This document shows positions 1-7,441 of a stretch of DNA of 37,374 nt, piece after piece. The DNA is from Candidatus Aerophobota bacterium (lineage in GTDB: Bacteria; Aerophobota; Aerophobia; Aerophobales; B3-G15): the NCBI GenBank assembly GCA_030615365.1, contig JAUWZM010000019.1:1-37374 (forward strand). Direction: 5' to 3'. The first letter of the stretch is position 1; every line of letters starts with the position of its first letter. A program made the position numbers and the translations under genes. The notes beneath the pieces are model-generated. The model saw only the letters and a list, made by a program, of their open reading frames with translations, did not search any database and was not told where the DNA came from.

Positions 1-2
1 TT

Positions 3-146
3 GAAACCATTACGTTAATGGAAATCTTTAAAAAGAGAAGCTGGATTAATGATGTTCAATACGATAACCTCTGCAATAAGGGAGATGAAATAGGCAAAAT
101 GCTATCAAGTCTTATAAATTCAATCAAAAGGAATTCTACTCTATGA
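3..146 (+). CDS. Four-helix bundle protein, C-terminal part (cut by window edge)
   Basis: Forty-seven codons are open from the left edge to a TGA at 144-146. The peptide has the ending typical of the four-helix bundle (23S rRNA intervening-sequence / S23-like) family: an amphipathic helix with EIFKKRSWINDVQYDNL followed by a second helix containing GDEIGKMLSSLINSIK. The start lies outside the window. These small proteins are common in uncultivated bacteria and often sit near mobile or repetitive DNA; their cellular role is not settled. The family call is from remembered pattern only. It is unlikely to be part of the polysaccharide operon, because a repeat tract and a new promoter follow it. 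Confidence 0.6.
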   Translation, partial: ETITLMEIFKKRSWINDVQYDNLCNKGDEIGKMLSSLINSIKRNSTL

Positions 147-265
147 GTTATCTTGAACTTGCACTTGACTTTGACTTTGCTAACAGCTAAGAACTAAGAA
201 CTAAGAGCTATCTTGCACTTGACTTTGAACTTGCTAACAGCTATGAGCTAAGAACTAAGAGCTAT
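145..265. repeat. Two imperfect tandem copies of a ~55-base low-complexity repeat
   Basis: Copy one runs from about 145 to 204 and copy two from about 205 to 258, with the start of a third copy at 259-265. Both carry the order ATCTTG..CACTTGACTTTG, then CTTGCTAACAGCTA, then AAGAACTAA. The words CTAAGAACTAAGAGCT and GCTAACAGCTA recur. A diverged relative lies at 1198-1241, on the other side of the toxin-antitoxin pair. No open frame or spacer structure is present, so this is intergenic repeat DNA and not a CRISPR. Confidence 0.7.
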
Positions 266-281
266 TTATAGCTATCGTCAC

Positions 282-309
282 TTGACAATCAGACTAATCA
301 TTGCATAAT
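282..309 (+). promoter_or_regulatory. Sigma70-type promoter for the toxin-antitoxin pair
   Basis: A perfect -35 hexamer TTGACA at 282-287 is followed after 16 bases by a -10 hexamer CATAAT at 304-309. The last T of the -10 is the first base of a perfect palindrome at 309-325. The first gene starts at 353, leaving a leader of roughly 35-40 bases with a good ribosome binding site (AGGTGAT, 341-347). The placement fits an autoregulated toxin-antitoxin operon. Confidence 0.6.
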
Positions 310-325
310 GTTCAATGATTGAACA
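309..325. promoter_or_regulatory. Palindromic operator candidate, copy 1
   Basis: TGTTCAAT-G-ATTGAACA is a perfect inverted repeat with 8-base arms around one central base. It begins on the last base of the -10 hexamer, where a bound repressor would block RNA polymerase. An identical palindrome apart from the centre base occurs at 1335-1351 in the same position relative to another promoter. Confidence 0.55.
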
Positions 326-352
326 AATAATAAATAAATGAGGTGATATAAA

Positions 353-544
353 ATGATGGTAAAGGCAATTTATGAGAATGGGATTTTAAGGCCTTTAAAA
401 AAATTAAACTTAAAGGAAAAAGAAGAGATTGAATTAAAAATTGTGTCTAATATAGTGGCAAAAACCAAAGGTATCATCAAAATAGACTCTAAATTAGCTA
501 AAGAAATAGCGGAAAGCAATGAACTATCTACCTTGGATATTTAA
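353..544 (+). CDS. AF2212-like (DUF104) antitoxin
   Basis: This 63-residue protein has the AF2212-like antitoxin signature near its N-terminus: AIYENGILRPLKKLNLKE followed by an EIELKIV strand. The family is short, forms a beta-strand-rich dimer that binds DNA, and pairs with PIN-domain toxins. The gene ends at 544 and the toxin ATG is at 545, so the two are read as one operon. Start choice: ATG 353 and ATG 356 are both possible behind AGGTGAT (341-347); 356 has the better spacing and gives the common MVKAIYENG start. The C-terminal tail (AKEIAESNELSTLDI) is probably the toxin-binding segment, by inference. Confidence 0.8.
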   Translation: MMVKAIYENGILRPLKKLNLKEKEEIELKIVSNIVAKTKGIIKIDSKLAKEIAESNELSTLDI

Positions 545-1039
545 ATGCTAAAAGACATCTCTTTCGGAACTAAAATATTCATAGATTCTAATATATTGAT
601 TTATCACTTTTTGGGCATTTCAGAGTCGTGCACAAATTTTTTGAGGAGAGGAGAAATCGGTGATATCGAGGTTTATACTTCTACAATAGTTCTTGCAGAA
701 GTCTTACATAGATTGATGATTGCAGAAGTAGTTGAAAAATATAATGTGGAGCCTAAAAAAGCCCTTAAACTTCTTAAGGAGAAACCAAAGATTGTTCCAA
801 CGCTTGGAAAAGGTGAAAAAGCAATTCAGAGGATACCAGAATTTAACATTAAGATTTTACCATTCCCCATGGAAGCTATTTTGCAAAGTAGAAAAATTAG
901 ACGAGAATATTCTTTATTGACAAACGATTCTCTGAATTTGTACATCATGAGGGTCAATCACTTATCTTATATAGCCACTAATGATGCTGATTTTGAGAGG
1001 GTCAAAGGCATAAAGGTTTGGAAACCAAGCATGCCATGA
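545..1039 (+). CDS. PIN-domain toxin (VapC-like ribonuclease)
   Basis: The protein has 164 residues, slightly longer than a typical VapC. Acidic active-site positions of the PIN fold are visible: D14 in IFIDSNILIYH, E52 in LAEVLHR, D128 in TNDSLNLY, and D147/D149 in IATNDADFERV. PIN toxins are metal-dependent RNases that cleave tRNA, rRNA or mRNA and are held inactive by the partner antitoxin. The start directly abuts the antitoxin stop, with no gap, so translation is probably coupled. All core residues are present, so it should be active. Its cellular target cannot be read from the sequence. Confidence 0.85.
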   Translation: MLKDISFGTKIFIDSNILIYHFLGISESCTNFLRRGEIGDIEVYTSTIVLAEVLHRLMIAEVVEKYNVEPKKALKLLKEKPKIVPTLGKGEKAIQRIPEFNIKILPFPMEAILQSRKIRREYSLLTNDSLNLYIMRVNHLSYIATNDADFERVKGIKVWKPSMP

Positions 1040-1064
1040 TAAAATTAAAAAGACAAAGCAAAAA

Positions 1065-1120
1065 TGCGAAGTTCTTCGCAAGCGAGCTTCGCAATTCCTC
1101 CTCCTTAATGAGGGAGGAAT
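1065..1120 (+). terminator. Two hairpins after the toxin gene, possible terminator
   Basis: TGCGAAG/CTTCGCA (1065-1071 with 1074-1080) and ATTCCTCC/GGAGGAAT (1094-1101 with 1113-1120) form stems 26 bases past the toxin stop. There is no T-run after either stem, so classical intrinsic termination is doubtful; they could instead protect the 3' end of the transcript. Confidence 0.35.
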
Positions 1121-1139
1121 AAGGTGAGAGTGAATGGTC

Positions 1140-1161
1140 TTGCTATTGCGAGCAATAGCAA
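1140..1161. repeat. REP-like hairpin
   Basis: TTGCTATTGC is followed after two bases by its exact reverse complement GCAATAGCAA. The surroundings, ATTGCGAGCAATAGCAAAGCAATCTC, resemble the widespread ATTGCGAGC..GAAGCAATCTC intergenic repeat of many bacterial genomes. Genome-wide copy number cannot be judged from this window. Confidence 0.5.
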
Positions 1162-1197
1162 AGCAATCTCGAGTTTGACTATTAGACTTTTTTGTAT

Positions 1198-1241
1198 TTG
1201 AACTTGAACTTGCTAAGAGCTAACAGCCATGAGCTATGAGC
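1198..1241. repeat. Diverged copy of the 145-265 repeat
   Basis: The order AACTTGCTAAGAGCTAACAG then CATGAGCTATGAG repeats the vocabulary of the tandem repeat upstream of the toxin-antitoxin pair (AACTTGCTAACAGCTATGAG). The pair is thus bracketed by related sequence. Confidence 0.5.
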
Positions 1242-1306
1242 CAATATGGGCTACCCGACTACCGGATTTTGAATTTAAGGTTTTGACTATTGGACTATCG
1301 GACTAC

Positions 1307-1335
1307 TTGACTATATTGACTAATTATTTTATAAT
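1307..1335 (+). promoter_or_regulatory. Sigma70-type promoter for the pseB operon
   Basis: TTGACT at 1307-1312 and a perfect TATAAT at 1330-1335 are separated by 17 bases, the best spacing for sigma70. It would give a leader of about 160 bases before the pseB ATG at 1500. The block from the -10 into the palindrome matches the promoter at 282-325 closely (CTAAT.ATT..ATAATGTTCAAT in both). Confidence 0.7.
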
Positions 1336-1351
1336 GTTCAATAATTGAACA
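1335..1351. promoter_or_regulatory. Palindromic operator candidate, copy 2
   Basis: TGTTCAAT-A-ATTGAACA is a perfect inverted repeat starting on the last base of TATAAT. It differs from the copy at 309-325 only in the central base and is followed by AAA in both. A DNA-binding protein recognising one copy should recognise the other. Confidence 0.55.
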
Positions 1352-1370
1352 AAGTCAAACTTTTGTAGCC

Positions 1371-1386
1371 GTAGGCTTTAGCCTGC
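1371..1386. repeat. Short leader hairpin (GTAGGC-TTTA-GCCTGC)
   Basis: A 6-base stem with one G-T pair and a TTTA loop, inside the probable pseB leader. The motif GTAGGCTTTAGCCTGC is a repetitive intergenic word known from several bacterial groups. There is no sign of a riboswitch. Confidence 0.4.
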
Positions 1387-1499
1387 GTAAATTTATTTCG
1401 TACCTTAAAACTTATCTGTTCTGCCTGCCAACAAATAGGTTTTAGGTTGTATAGTCAAACTTAGTTCTACAAAGAAACCTTGATAAGGAGAAAAATTTA

Positions 1500-2474
1500 A
1501 TGAGTCTTTCAGAAAAGATCATATTAGTAACTGGGGGAACCGGATCCTTTGGAAAAAAATTCACCGAGATTGTTTTAAAAGAGTATAATCCAAAAGTTAT
1601 CCGCATATTCTCCAGAGGAGAGCTAAAACAACAGAATATGCGCCAACAGTTCAATAATGATGAAAAACTACGTTTCTTCATTGGTGATGTTCGAGATAAA
1701 GACAGATTATACAGAGCAATGAATGGCGTTGATACTGTAATTAATGCTGCTGCTTTGAAGCAAGTCCCAGCATGCGAGTATAATCCTATCGAGGCGGTTA
1801 GAACAAACATTGACGGAGCAGTAAATGTAATTGATGCCGCCATTGATAACGGAGTAGAAGAAGCAATAACTATCAGCACTGATAAAGCTGTTCATCCGGT
1901 TAATCTATATGGAGCAACTAAATTAGTTGCCGAAAAACTATTTATCCAGGCAAATGCCTATGCTGGAGGAAGAAAAACTAAGTTTAGCTGTGTCCGCTAT
2001 GGAAATGTAGTCGGTAGCCGAGGTAGCATTGTCCCCCTGTTCTTAGAGCAGAAAAAAAATGCTAAAATTACCATCACTGATGAGCGGATGACCAGATTCT
2101 GGATTACATTAGAGCAAGGAGTTCGCTTTGTCATTGATTGCATCGAAAGAATGAAGGGCGGTGAAGTATTTATTCCCAAGATTCCGAGTATGAAAGTTAT
2201 TGATTTGGCAGATACAATTGCTCCGGAAGCTAAGAAAGAGATTATAGGAATTCGCCCTGGAGAGAAAATCAATGAAATCCTCCTTACCGAGGAAGAGGCA
2301 CGTCATGCTAAAGAATTTAATAATTTCTTTGTAGTTGAGCCAGAGCATCCCTTCTGGGGTCGGAATAATCTTAAAGAAGGGAAAACCCTCCTGGATGGCT
2401 TCAGATTCACAAGTGATTCCAATGGTTGGTGGCTAACAAAAGAAGAACTTAAAAAAATGATAGAGAGGCTCTGA
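1500..2474 (+). CDS. pseB: UDP-N-acetylglucosamine 4,6-dehydratase (inverting), PseB
   Basis: First enzyme of pseudaminic acid synthesis: it converts UDP-GlcNAc to the 4-keto-6-deoxy-L-arabino sugar with C5 inversion. The 324-residue protein is an extended SDR with the Rossmann motif GGTGSFG at 12-18, the dehydratase triad STDK with T127/D128/K129, and YGATK with Y137/K141. The FlaA1/PseB features INAAALKQVP and VRYGNVVGSRGSIVP are also present. Length matches the family (about 325-335). ATG 1500 lies nine bases after AAGGAG. It is the first gene of a long operon behind the promoter at 1307-1335. Its stop is immediately followed by the next ATG. PseC lies two genes downstream, which supports the inverting rather than a retaining role. 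Confidence 0.92.
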   Translation: MSLSEKIILVTGGTGSFGKKFTEIVLKEYNPKVIRIFSRGELKQQNMRQQFNNDEKLRFFIGDVRDKDRLYRAMNGVDTVINAAALKQVPACEYNPIEAVRTNIDGAVNVIDAAIDNGVEEAITISTDKAVHPVNLYGATKLVAEKLFIQANAYAGGRKTKFSCVRYGNVVGSRGSIVPLFLEQKKNAKITITDERMTRFWITLEQGVRFVIDCIERMKGGEVFIPKIPSMKVIDLADTIAPEAKKEIIGIRPGEKINEILLTEEEARHAKEFNNFFVVEPEHPFWGRNNLKEGKTLLDGFRFTSDSNGWWLTKEELKKMIERL

Positions 2475-3665
2475 ATGAACAAACTGGCGAGCAAAGAAGA
2501 TAAAATAACTTCTAAAAGACTATTCATCACTGGGATGTTTAGGTCAGGGACTACACTATTAGCTCGTGCCCTCAACGCCCATGAAAATATCAGTTTTGCT
2601 TCTGATCCCTTTTTTGAGTTTTTCAAGTATATTCGAGGCCAATATTATGTTAAAAAATACAAAAATTTTGATATGGATCAGCCTTTGAGTGATAAATTCC
2701 TGGAAGATAGCCAATTTAATAGCAAATTTACCAGCGATTTTTTGGGCATAAAATTGGGTCAGGAAGACTCTAAAATTTTTCTTGAAAGGATTTTCCAAGC
2801 AACCCAGGCTTTCTCTCCTGCAATTATCCCTTTACTCAAAAAAATAAAAATAGGCAAAGAAAGAAAAGTCGAGAATATCTTGAACGACTTGGTGGAATTG
2901 ATCATGGAAGCATATCCTAAAAGAAATATGGAAGTAGTTGGATTTAAAGAGGTTTGGCTCGAGGAGTTTATTGATCCCTTGTTGCAGATACCCGGTTTTT
3001 ATTCTTTGCAAATCATAAGAGATCCCAGGGCTATTATGGCTTCCAACAAAAGATCTTCTGGCGGAAAATATCCTATTCTGTTTTTAATCCGTCATTGGAG
3101 AAAAAGTGTTGCCTATTCAATGATTAATCAGGTAAATAAAAGGTATTTCAGAGTCAAATTTGAGGATTTAATAGAGGAACCAGAAAAATCTTTTAGAACA
3201 ATTTGCCAGTTTCTTAAAATCAAATACTCACCTAATTTAGTTGATTTTAACAAGTTTAAGAATGGTCAGGGTGAGCAGTGGTACCAGAATTCAAGTTATT
3301 CGAGTTTCAAGAAAAGCAAAGAATTTAACCAAAAAACTATAGATAAGTGGAAAAAAAACTTAAGCAGCAATGAAATCAAAATGATAGAATTGCTTTGCAA
3401 ACCAGAAATGAAATACCTTGGTTACGAATTAAGTAGCACAGAATTTAACTGCAAAATGTTGTTGGATTACAAAGATGACGAAGAAAAATTTGCCGATTGG
3501 ATAAAACAATACAATTTTAAATTAGACAATGAAAAAATGGAACAAGAAATCGTAAGAATTTTTTTACTGAAGAATCCTCGAATAGAGTGGGGTACTCATA
3601 TTTTAGAAAAGTTCTTTATTTCCAGGATTGTTTACGATAAACTCAAGGAATTCACTGATCAATGA
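2475..3665 (+). CDS. Sulfotransferase family protein
   Basis: The N-terminus has the PAPS-binding 5' loop RLFITGMFRSGTTLLARAL (residues about 15-33), and the middle has the 3'-phosphate motif LQIIRDPRAIMASNKRS. Both are hallmarks of sulfotransferases that move sulfate from PAPS to a sugar or lipid hydroxyl. At 396 residues it is longer than the minimal domain; the last 100 or so residues are not recognised. It starts at the base after the pseB stop and overlaps the next gene by four bases (ATGA), so it is part of the operon. The likely acceptor is the surface glycan, by context only. An APS reductase lies further down the cluster. Confidence 0.8.
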   Translation: MNKLASKEDKITSKRLFITGMFRSGTTLLARALNAHENISFASDPFFEFFKYIRGQYYVKKYKNFDMDQPLSDKFLEDSQFNSKFTSDFLGIKLGQEDSKIFLERIFQATQAFSPAIIPLLKKIKIGKERKVENILNDLVELIMEAYPKRNMEVVGFKEVWLEEFIDPLLQIPGFYSLQIIRDPRAIMASNKRSSGGKYPILFLIRHWRKSVAYSMINQVNKRYFRVKFEDLIEEPEKSFRTICQFLKIKYSPNLVDFNKFKNGQGEQWYQNSSYSSFKKSKEFNQKTIDKWKKNLSSNEIKMIELLCKPEMKYLGYELSSTEFNCKMLLDYKDDEEKFADWIKQYNFKLDNEKMEQEIVRIFLLKNPRIEWGTHILEKFFISRIVYDKLKEFTDQ

Positions 3666-4918
3666 CCTTAAAGACATTTATAAAGAAAACTTGGTTCCTT
3701 AACCGGGTTACAGTTGGGAAAGATACCAAATTTGTTTCCCAATTAATCCAGAAAGAATACGGAGGCAATTTTCATACTTTTGATTCGGGAGAGGAATGCT
3801 TAACCTGGATAATCCCAAAAGCCTGGGATGTTGAAGAGGCTCTATTGGTTAGTCCTAACGGGGAAAAGATAGCCGATTTTAATGAGAATCCATTGTCTTT
3901 ATGCTCTTATTCCATTCCTTTTCATGGTAAGCTTGAACTAAGAGAGCTAAAAGATCATCTCTACACTAATGATTTAGTTCCCACGGCTATTCCTTATCAT
4001 TATAGATGGCAATATCAATATGGAGAAAAATGCGATTGGGGTTTTTCTCTTCCTTTCAATATTTACAAGTCTCTCCGTGAAGGAGAATATGAGGTAAGAA
4101 TAAAAACGAATTTCAAGACAGGGAAAATGTATGTTAATGACATTTACCTTCCCGGCAAGAACAGTGAAACAGTGTTTTTTTGTGCCCATACCTGTCATCC
4201 AGCCATGGTTAATGATGGAATTGCAAATGTGGGAGTTGCTCTTAAGATATTAAAATATCTAAAATCCAAAGAAAATTCAAAGTACTCTTATCGGTTTATC
4301 TTTGGTCCTGAGTATTTCACGGGGGCAGCTTACTTATCCAGGTTTGGCAAAAACAATCTAAAATATGGGTTTTACTTGGATATGCTTGGTAACAATGAGC
4401 CTCTTTGTTTCTCAAAGTCCTTTGGGGAAGATTGTTACATTGATAAAGTTACCAAGATAGTTTTTAATAGTTTGCATAAGGATTATGTGGAGTATGACTA
4501 TAGAGGGATATGGGGTAATGATGAAATGTTTTATGATGGTCCTGGATTCCGTATTCCTATGGTTTGCATAGGAAGACAAAAATTCGCTAATTACCATTTT
4601 AGCGCTGATAATCTTCGAAACTGCAATTTCGAGTATTTGGGAGAAGCAAAAGATTTACTGATTAAAATTGTGGAAACAATAGAAAACGATAAAAAAATAA
4701 GATTGAAATACAAAGGCCCTTTGTATTTTTCCAGATACTACAATGAGATTTTCTCTAACAAAAATATTGCCAGTAATAAACTACAAGAAATACAAATACT
4801 GTTAGATAATGGGCTATTCTACAGTGAAATTGCCTATAAATTGGGTATTAGTTTTGAGGAGATTAAAAAGATTGGAAATTTATTGCTTAAATTAAGATTG
4901 GCTGAAGAAATCAAATAA
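3662..4918 (+). CDS. DUF4910 aminopeptidase-like protein with C-terminal winged helix
   Basis: The 418-residue protein has an M28-like zinc hydrolase core. Visible candidate ligands are H176/H179 in CAHTCHP, D185 in NDGIANVG, E217 in FGPEYFTG and H312 in NYHFSADN. The last 65 residues look like a helix-turn-helix (ILLDNGLFYSEIAYKLGISF). Proteins of this DUF4910 type recur in polysaccharide clusters, but no reaction is established for them. A deacylase or amide hydrolase acting on an amino sugar precursor is a reasonable guess given the metal site. The start overlaps the sulfotransferase stop as ATGA. Metal residues appear intact. Confidence 0.7.
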   Translation: MTLKTFIKKTWFLNRVTVGKDTKFVSQLIQKEYGGNFHTFDSGEECLTWIIPKAWDVEEALLVSPNGEKIADFNENPLSLCSYSIPFHGKLELRELKDHLYTNDLVPTAIPYHYRWQYQYGEKCDWGFSLPFNIYKSLREGEYEVRIKTNFKTGKMYVNDIYLPGKNSETVFFCAHTCHPAMVNDGIANVGVALKILKYLKSKENSKYSYRFIFGPEYFTGAAYLSRFGKNNLKYGFYLDMLGNNEPLCFSKSFGEDCYIDKVTKIVFNSLHKDYVEYDYRGIWGNDEMFYDGPGFRIPMVCIGRQKFANYHFSADNLRNCNFEYLGEAKDLLIKIVETIENDKKIRLKYKGPLYFSRYYNEIFSNKNIASNKLQEIQILLDNGLFYSEIAYKLGISFEEIKKIGNLLLKLRLAEEIK

Positions 4919-4945
4919 ATTTTCATAAAAAATAGAGGAATTTGA

Positions 4946-6145
4946 ATGAGTAAAGCACCAATTAGAAGCGTAGTGCTTAAAAAGCACAAGCTTTTGCCTT
5001 ATAGTCACCAGTGGGTTGATGACGAAGATATTAATGCGGTTATTAAATCATTGAAAAATGATTGGATTACTCAGGGTCCTAAGGTTGATGAATTTGAGCA
5101 AAAACTTGCCAATTATTGCGATGCAAAATATGCTGTAGCCCTCTCTTCGGGAACAGCGGCTCTGCATGCTGCATATTTTACTGCCGAGATTAAGGAAGGC
5201 GATGAAATAATAACCTCCCCCATTACTTTCTTAGCTACTACAAATGTGGCTTTATTCCTACGTGCTCATCCTATTTTTGTAGATATTGAAAAAGATACCG
5301 GAAATATTAATCTGGATTTAATAGAAAAAGCAATTACAGCAAAAACAAAGGCAATTGTCCCAGTGGATTATGGTGGACATCCGGTAGATTTAGAGAAAAT
5401 TTCAAAAATTGCTAAAAAACACAATTTATTGGTAATAGAGGATGCTTGCCATGCATTGGGAGCGAAATATAAAGGTGGAAAGATAGGCAGTTACAGGTAT
5501 TCAGATATGACTGTTTTCAGTTTCCATCCTGTAAAATCAATTACCACTGGTGAAGGAGGAGCAGTTCTAACAAATAACAAGACCTACTATGAAAAACTTA
5601 TAATGTTTAAACATCACGGGGTAACAAAGGATAAGACTGAATTTAAAAATAATCTTAACCCTATCCTCGGAGATTGGTATTATGAGATGCATCTTTTGGG
5701 TTACAATTATAGATTAACCGATATTCAATGTGCTTTGGGGATATCTCAATTAGGAAAATTAGATAAATTCATCCAGAGAAGAAGAGAAATTGTGGAAATT
5801 TATAAAGATGCGTTTAGAAACAATGATTTTTTTGGTTTGCCACAAGAGAAAGACTACGCAAAGTCTTCATGGCATTTATATCCCATTAGATTAAAAGATA
5901 AGTATAAAAATAAAAAGAGGGAAATTTTTGCAAGATTAAGAGAAGAGGGCTTAGGTGTTCAGGTGCACTACATTCCTGTTTACTGGCAGCCTTATTATCA
6001 AGAATTAGGATATAAAAAGGGAGTCTGTCCAAATGCTGAGGATTTTTATCAAAGAGAGATAAGTATTCCTCTGTATCAATCAATGAGTGAAGAAGATATT
6101 GAGTATGTCGTTAATACTATTTTAAAAGTATTTGAGGAAATTTAA
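4946..6145 (+). CDS. pseC: UDP-4-amino-4,6-dideoxy-N-acetyl-L-altrosamine transaminase, PseC
   Basis: Second pseudaminic step: PLP-dependent transfer of an amino group from glutamate to C4 of the PseB product. The 399-residue protein is of the DegT/DnrJ/EryC1 family, with the Schiff-base lysine K197 in FSFHPVKSITTGEGG, D166 in VIEDACHALGA, and SSGTAALHAAY at 67-77. It has the PseC-type N-terminus (LPYSHQWVDDEDINAVIKSL). A ribosome site AGAGGAA precedes the ATG. The gene lies 27 bases after the DUF4910 gene and 5 bases before the class III aminotransferase. Together with pseB it commits the locus to the L-altro series, whose C4 amine becomes N7 of pseudaminic acid. Confidence 0.9.
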   Translation: MSKAPIRSVVLKKHKLLPYSHQWVDDEDINAVIKSLKNDWITQGPKVDEFEQKLANYCDAKYAVALSSGTAALHAAYFTAEIKEGDEIITSPITFLATTNVALFLRAHPIFVDIEKDTGNINLDLIEKAITAKTKAIVPVDYGGHPVDLEKISKIAKKHNLLVIEDACHALGAKYKGGKIGSYRYSDMTVFSFHPVKSITTGEGGAVLTNNKTYYEKLIMFKHHGVTKDKTEFKNNLNPILGDWYYEMHLLGYNYRLTDIQCALGISQLGKLDKFIQRRREIVEIYKDAFRNNDFFGLPQEKDYAKSSWHLYPIRLKDKYKNKKREIFARLREEGLGVQVHYIPVYWQPYYQELGYKKGVCPNAEDFYQREISIPLYQSMSEEDIEYVVNTILKVFEEI

Positions 6146-6150
6146 ACAAG

Positions 6151-7437
6151 ATGAAAGAATTTAAGCAAGATAGTTTTTTGTTCGAAAAAGTAAGAAAGAT
6201 TATACCTTTGGCTTCCCAAACCCTGAGCAAAAGTTATTTGCAGTATACTGTTGGGGCATCTCCTCTTTTTATTGAGAAGGGAAAAGGAGCTTATGTTTGG
6301 GACATAGATGGCAATAAATATCTTGATATGGTCAACGCCTTATTGCCAGTTATCCTGGGCTATCGGTACCCAATCGTTGATAAAGCAATCAAACAACAAC
6401 TCAAAAAAGGAATTAGTTTTTCCTTACCTTCACCTTTAGAGTATGAGTTGTCTAAAGAACTAATTGAATTAATCCCTTGTGCTGAAATGGTTCGTTTTGG
6501 TAAAAATGGCTCTGATGCTACTGCGGGTGCCGTAAGATTGGCAAGGGCGATTAGTGGAAAAGACAGAATGGCTGTTTGTGGTTATCATGGCTGGCAAGAT
6601 TGGTATATAGGGGTGAATCCCCGCAATGAAGGAGTTCCAGCTTGCGTAAGAGAATTAACTCATAAGTTTGGATACAATAACATTGAATCATTAGAAAAAT
6701 TGTTTAACGAATATAAGAATCAGTTTGCAGCGGTTATAATGGAACCTATGAACAAAGAAGAACCCAAAAATAATTTCTTAGAAGAGGTAAAGGAATTGAC
6801 CCACAAAAACAAAGTGCTCTTAATTTTTGATGAGATGGTTACTGGTTTTAGGTTTAGCTTGGGAGGAGCTCAAGAGTATTTTAATACTACACCCGATTTA
6901 GCCTGTTTTGGGAAATCTATGGGAAACGGCGTGCCAATTTCAGCAATAGTAGGCAGAAAAGAGTATATGAGAAAGATGGAAGATATTTTTTACTCCTTCA
7001 CCTTTGGTGGAGAGTGCCTTTCTTTAGCCGCAAGTTTAGCTACTATTAAAGAGATCAAAGAAAAGAGAGTTATCGAACATATTTGGCAGGAGGGTAAATA
7101 TTTAAAAGGTAAAACAGAAGACCTTATAAAAGGTAATAGCCTGGGTGATGTCTTGGAGATCTCTGGTAAACCTTGTTGGCAAATATTCACAATAAAAGAC
7201 TATGAAGATTGTTCCTCTCTTGAGATCAAGACTTTTATTCAGCAAGAATTAATAAAAAAAGGGGTGCTTTGGACAGGAAGCCACAATATGAGTTTCAGTC
7301 ACAAGAGAAAGGATTTAGATAAACTAATAAAGAGCTATCAAGAAGTTTTTCCGCTTTTGAAAGAGGTTCTGGACAATAAAGTCTTGAAGAAAAAACTTTT
7401 AGGAAAAACGATTCCTGGCAATTATAGAATCAGGTAA
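6151..7437 (+). CDS. Class III aminotransferase / aminomutase (GSA-aminomutase-like)
   Basis: This 428-residue PLP enzyme resembles glutamate-1-semialdehyde 2,1-aminomutase: WDIDGNKYLDM near residue 50, YHGW at 145-148, FDEMVTGFR with D227, and the Schiff-base lysine K255 in LACFGKSMGNGVPI. It is probably not the haem-pathway HemL, because it sits inside a sugar operon with no haem genes. Class III members in such clusters probably aminate or isomerise a keto-sugar or an amino-sugar acid, but the substrate is not known to me. It lies 5 bases after pseC and 4 bases before the Gfo/Idh gene, so co-translation is likely. Confidence 0.75.
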   Translation: MKEFKQDSFLFEKVRKIIPLASQTLSKSYLQYTVGASPLFIEKGKGAYVWDIDGNKYLDMVNALLPVILGYRYPIVDKAIKQQLKKGISFSLPSPLEYELSKELIELIPCAEMVRFGKNGSDATAGAVRLARAISGKDRMAVCGYHGWQDWYIGVNPRNEGVPACVRELTHKFGYNNIESLEKLFNEYKNQFAAVIMEPMNKEEPKNNFLEEVKELTHKNKVLLIFDEMVTGFRFSLGGAQEYFNTTPDLACFGKSMGNGVPISAIVGRKEYMRKMEDIFYSFTFGGECLSLAASLATIKEIKEKRVIEHIWQEGKYLKGKTEDLIKGNSLGDVLEISGKPCWQIFTIKDYEDCSSLEIKTFIQQELIKKGVLWTGSHNMSFSHKRKDLDKLIKSYQEVFPLLKEVLDNKVLKKKLLGKTIPGNYRIR

Positions 7438-7441
7438 GATT

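Larger units (their letters stand above)
1040..1499. other. 460-base gene-free region: hairpins, repeats and the pseB promoter
   Basis: No convincing coding frame is present. From left to right it holds two hairpins just after the toxin gene (1065-1120), a 10-base perfect stem of REP type (1140-1161), a diverged copy of the upstream repeat (1198-1241), a strong promoter (1307-1335) with a palindrome (1335-1351), and a short leader hairpin (1371-1386). The pseB ribosome binding site AAGGAG is at 1485-1490, nine bases before its ATG. Confidence 0.7.

Noticed and set aside
145..265. Possible CRISPR-like array
   Set aside because: The units are imperfect tandem repeats without constant-length unique spacers, and there are no cas genes; it is low-complexity intergenic repeat DNA.
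1442..1879. Minus-strand ORFs opposite pseB and other genes
   Set aside because: They lie in antisense to well-supported genes, lack ribosome sites and show no family features; they are frame shadows.
6151..7437. Haem biosynthesis hemL
   Set aside because: The family motifs fit GSA aminomutase, but position between pseC and a Gfo/Idh gene with 4-5 base gaps indicates a sugar-pathway enzyme.
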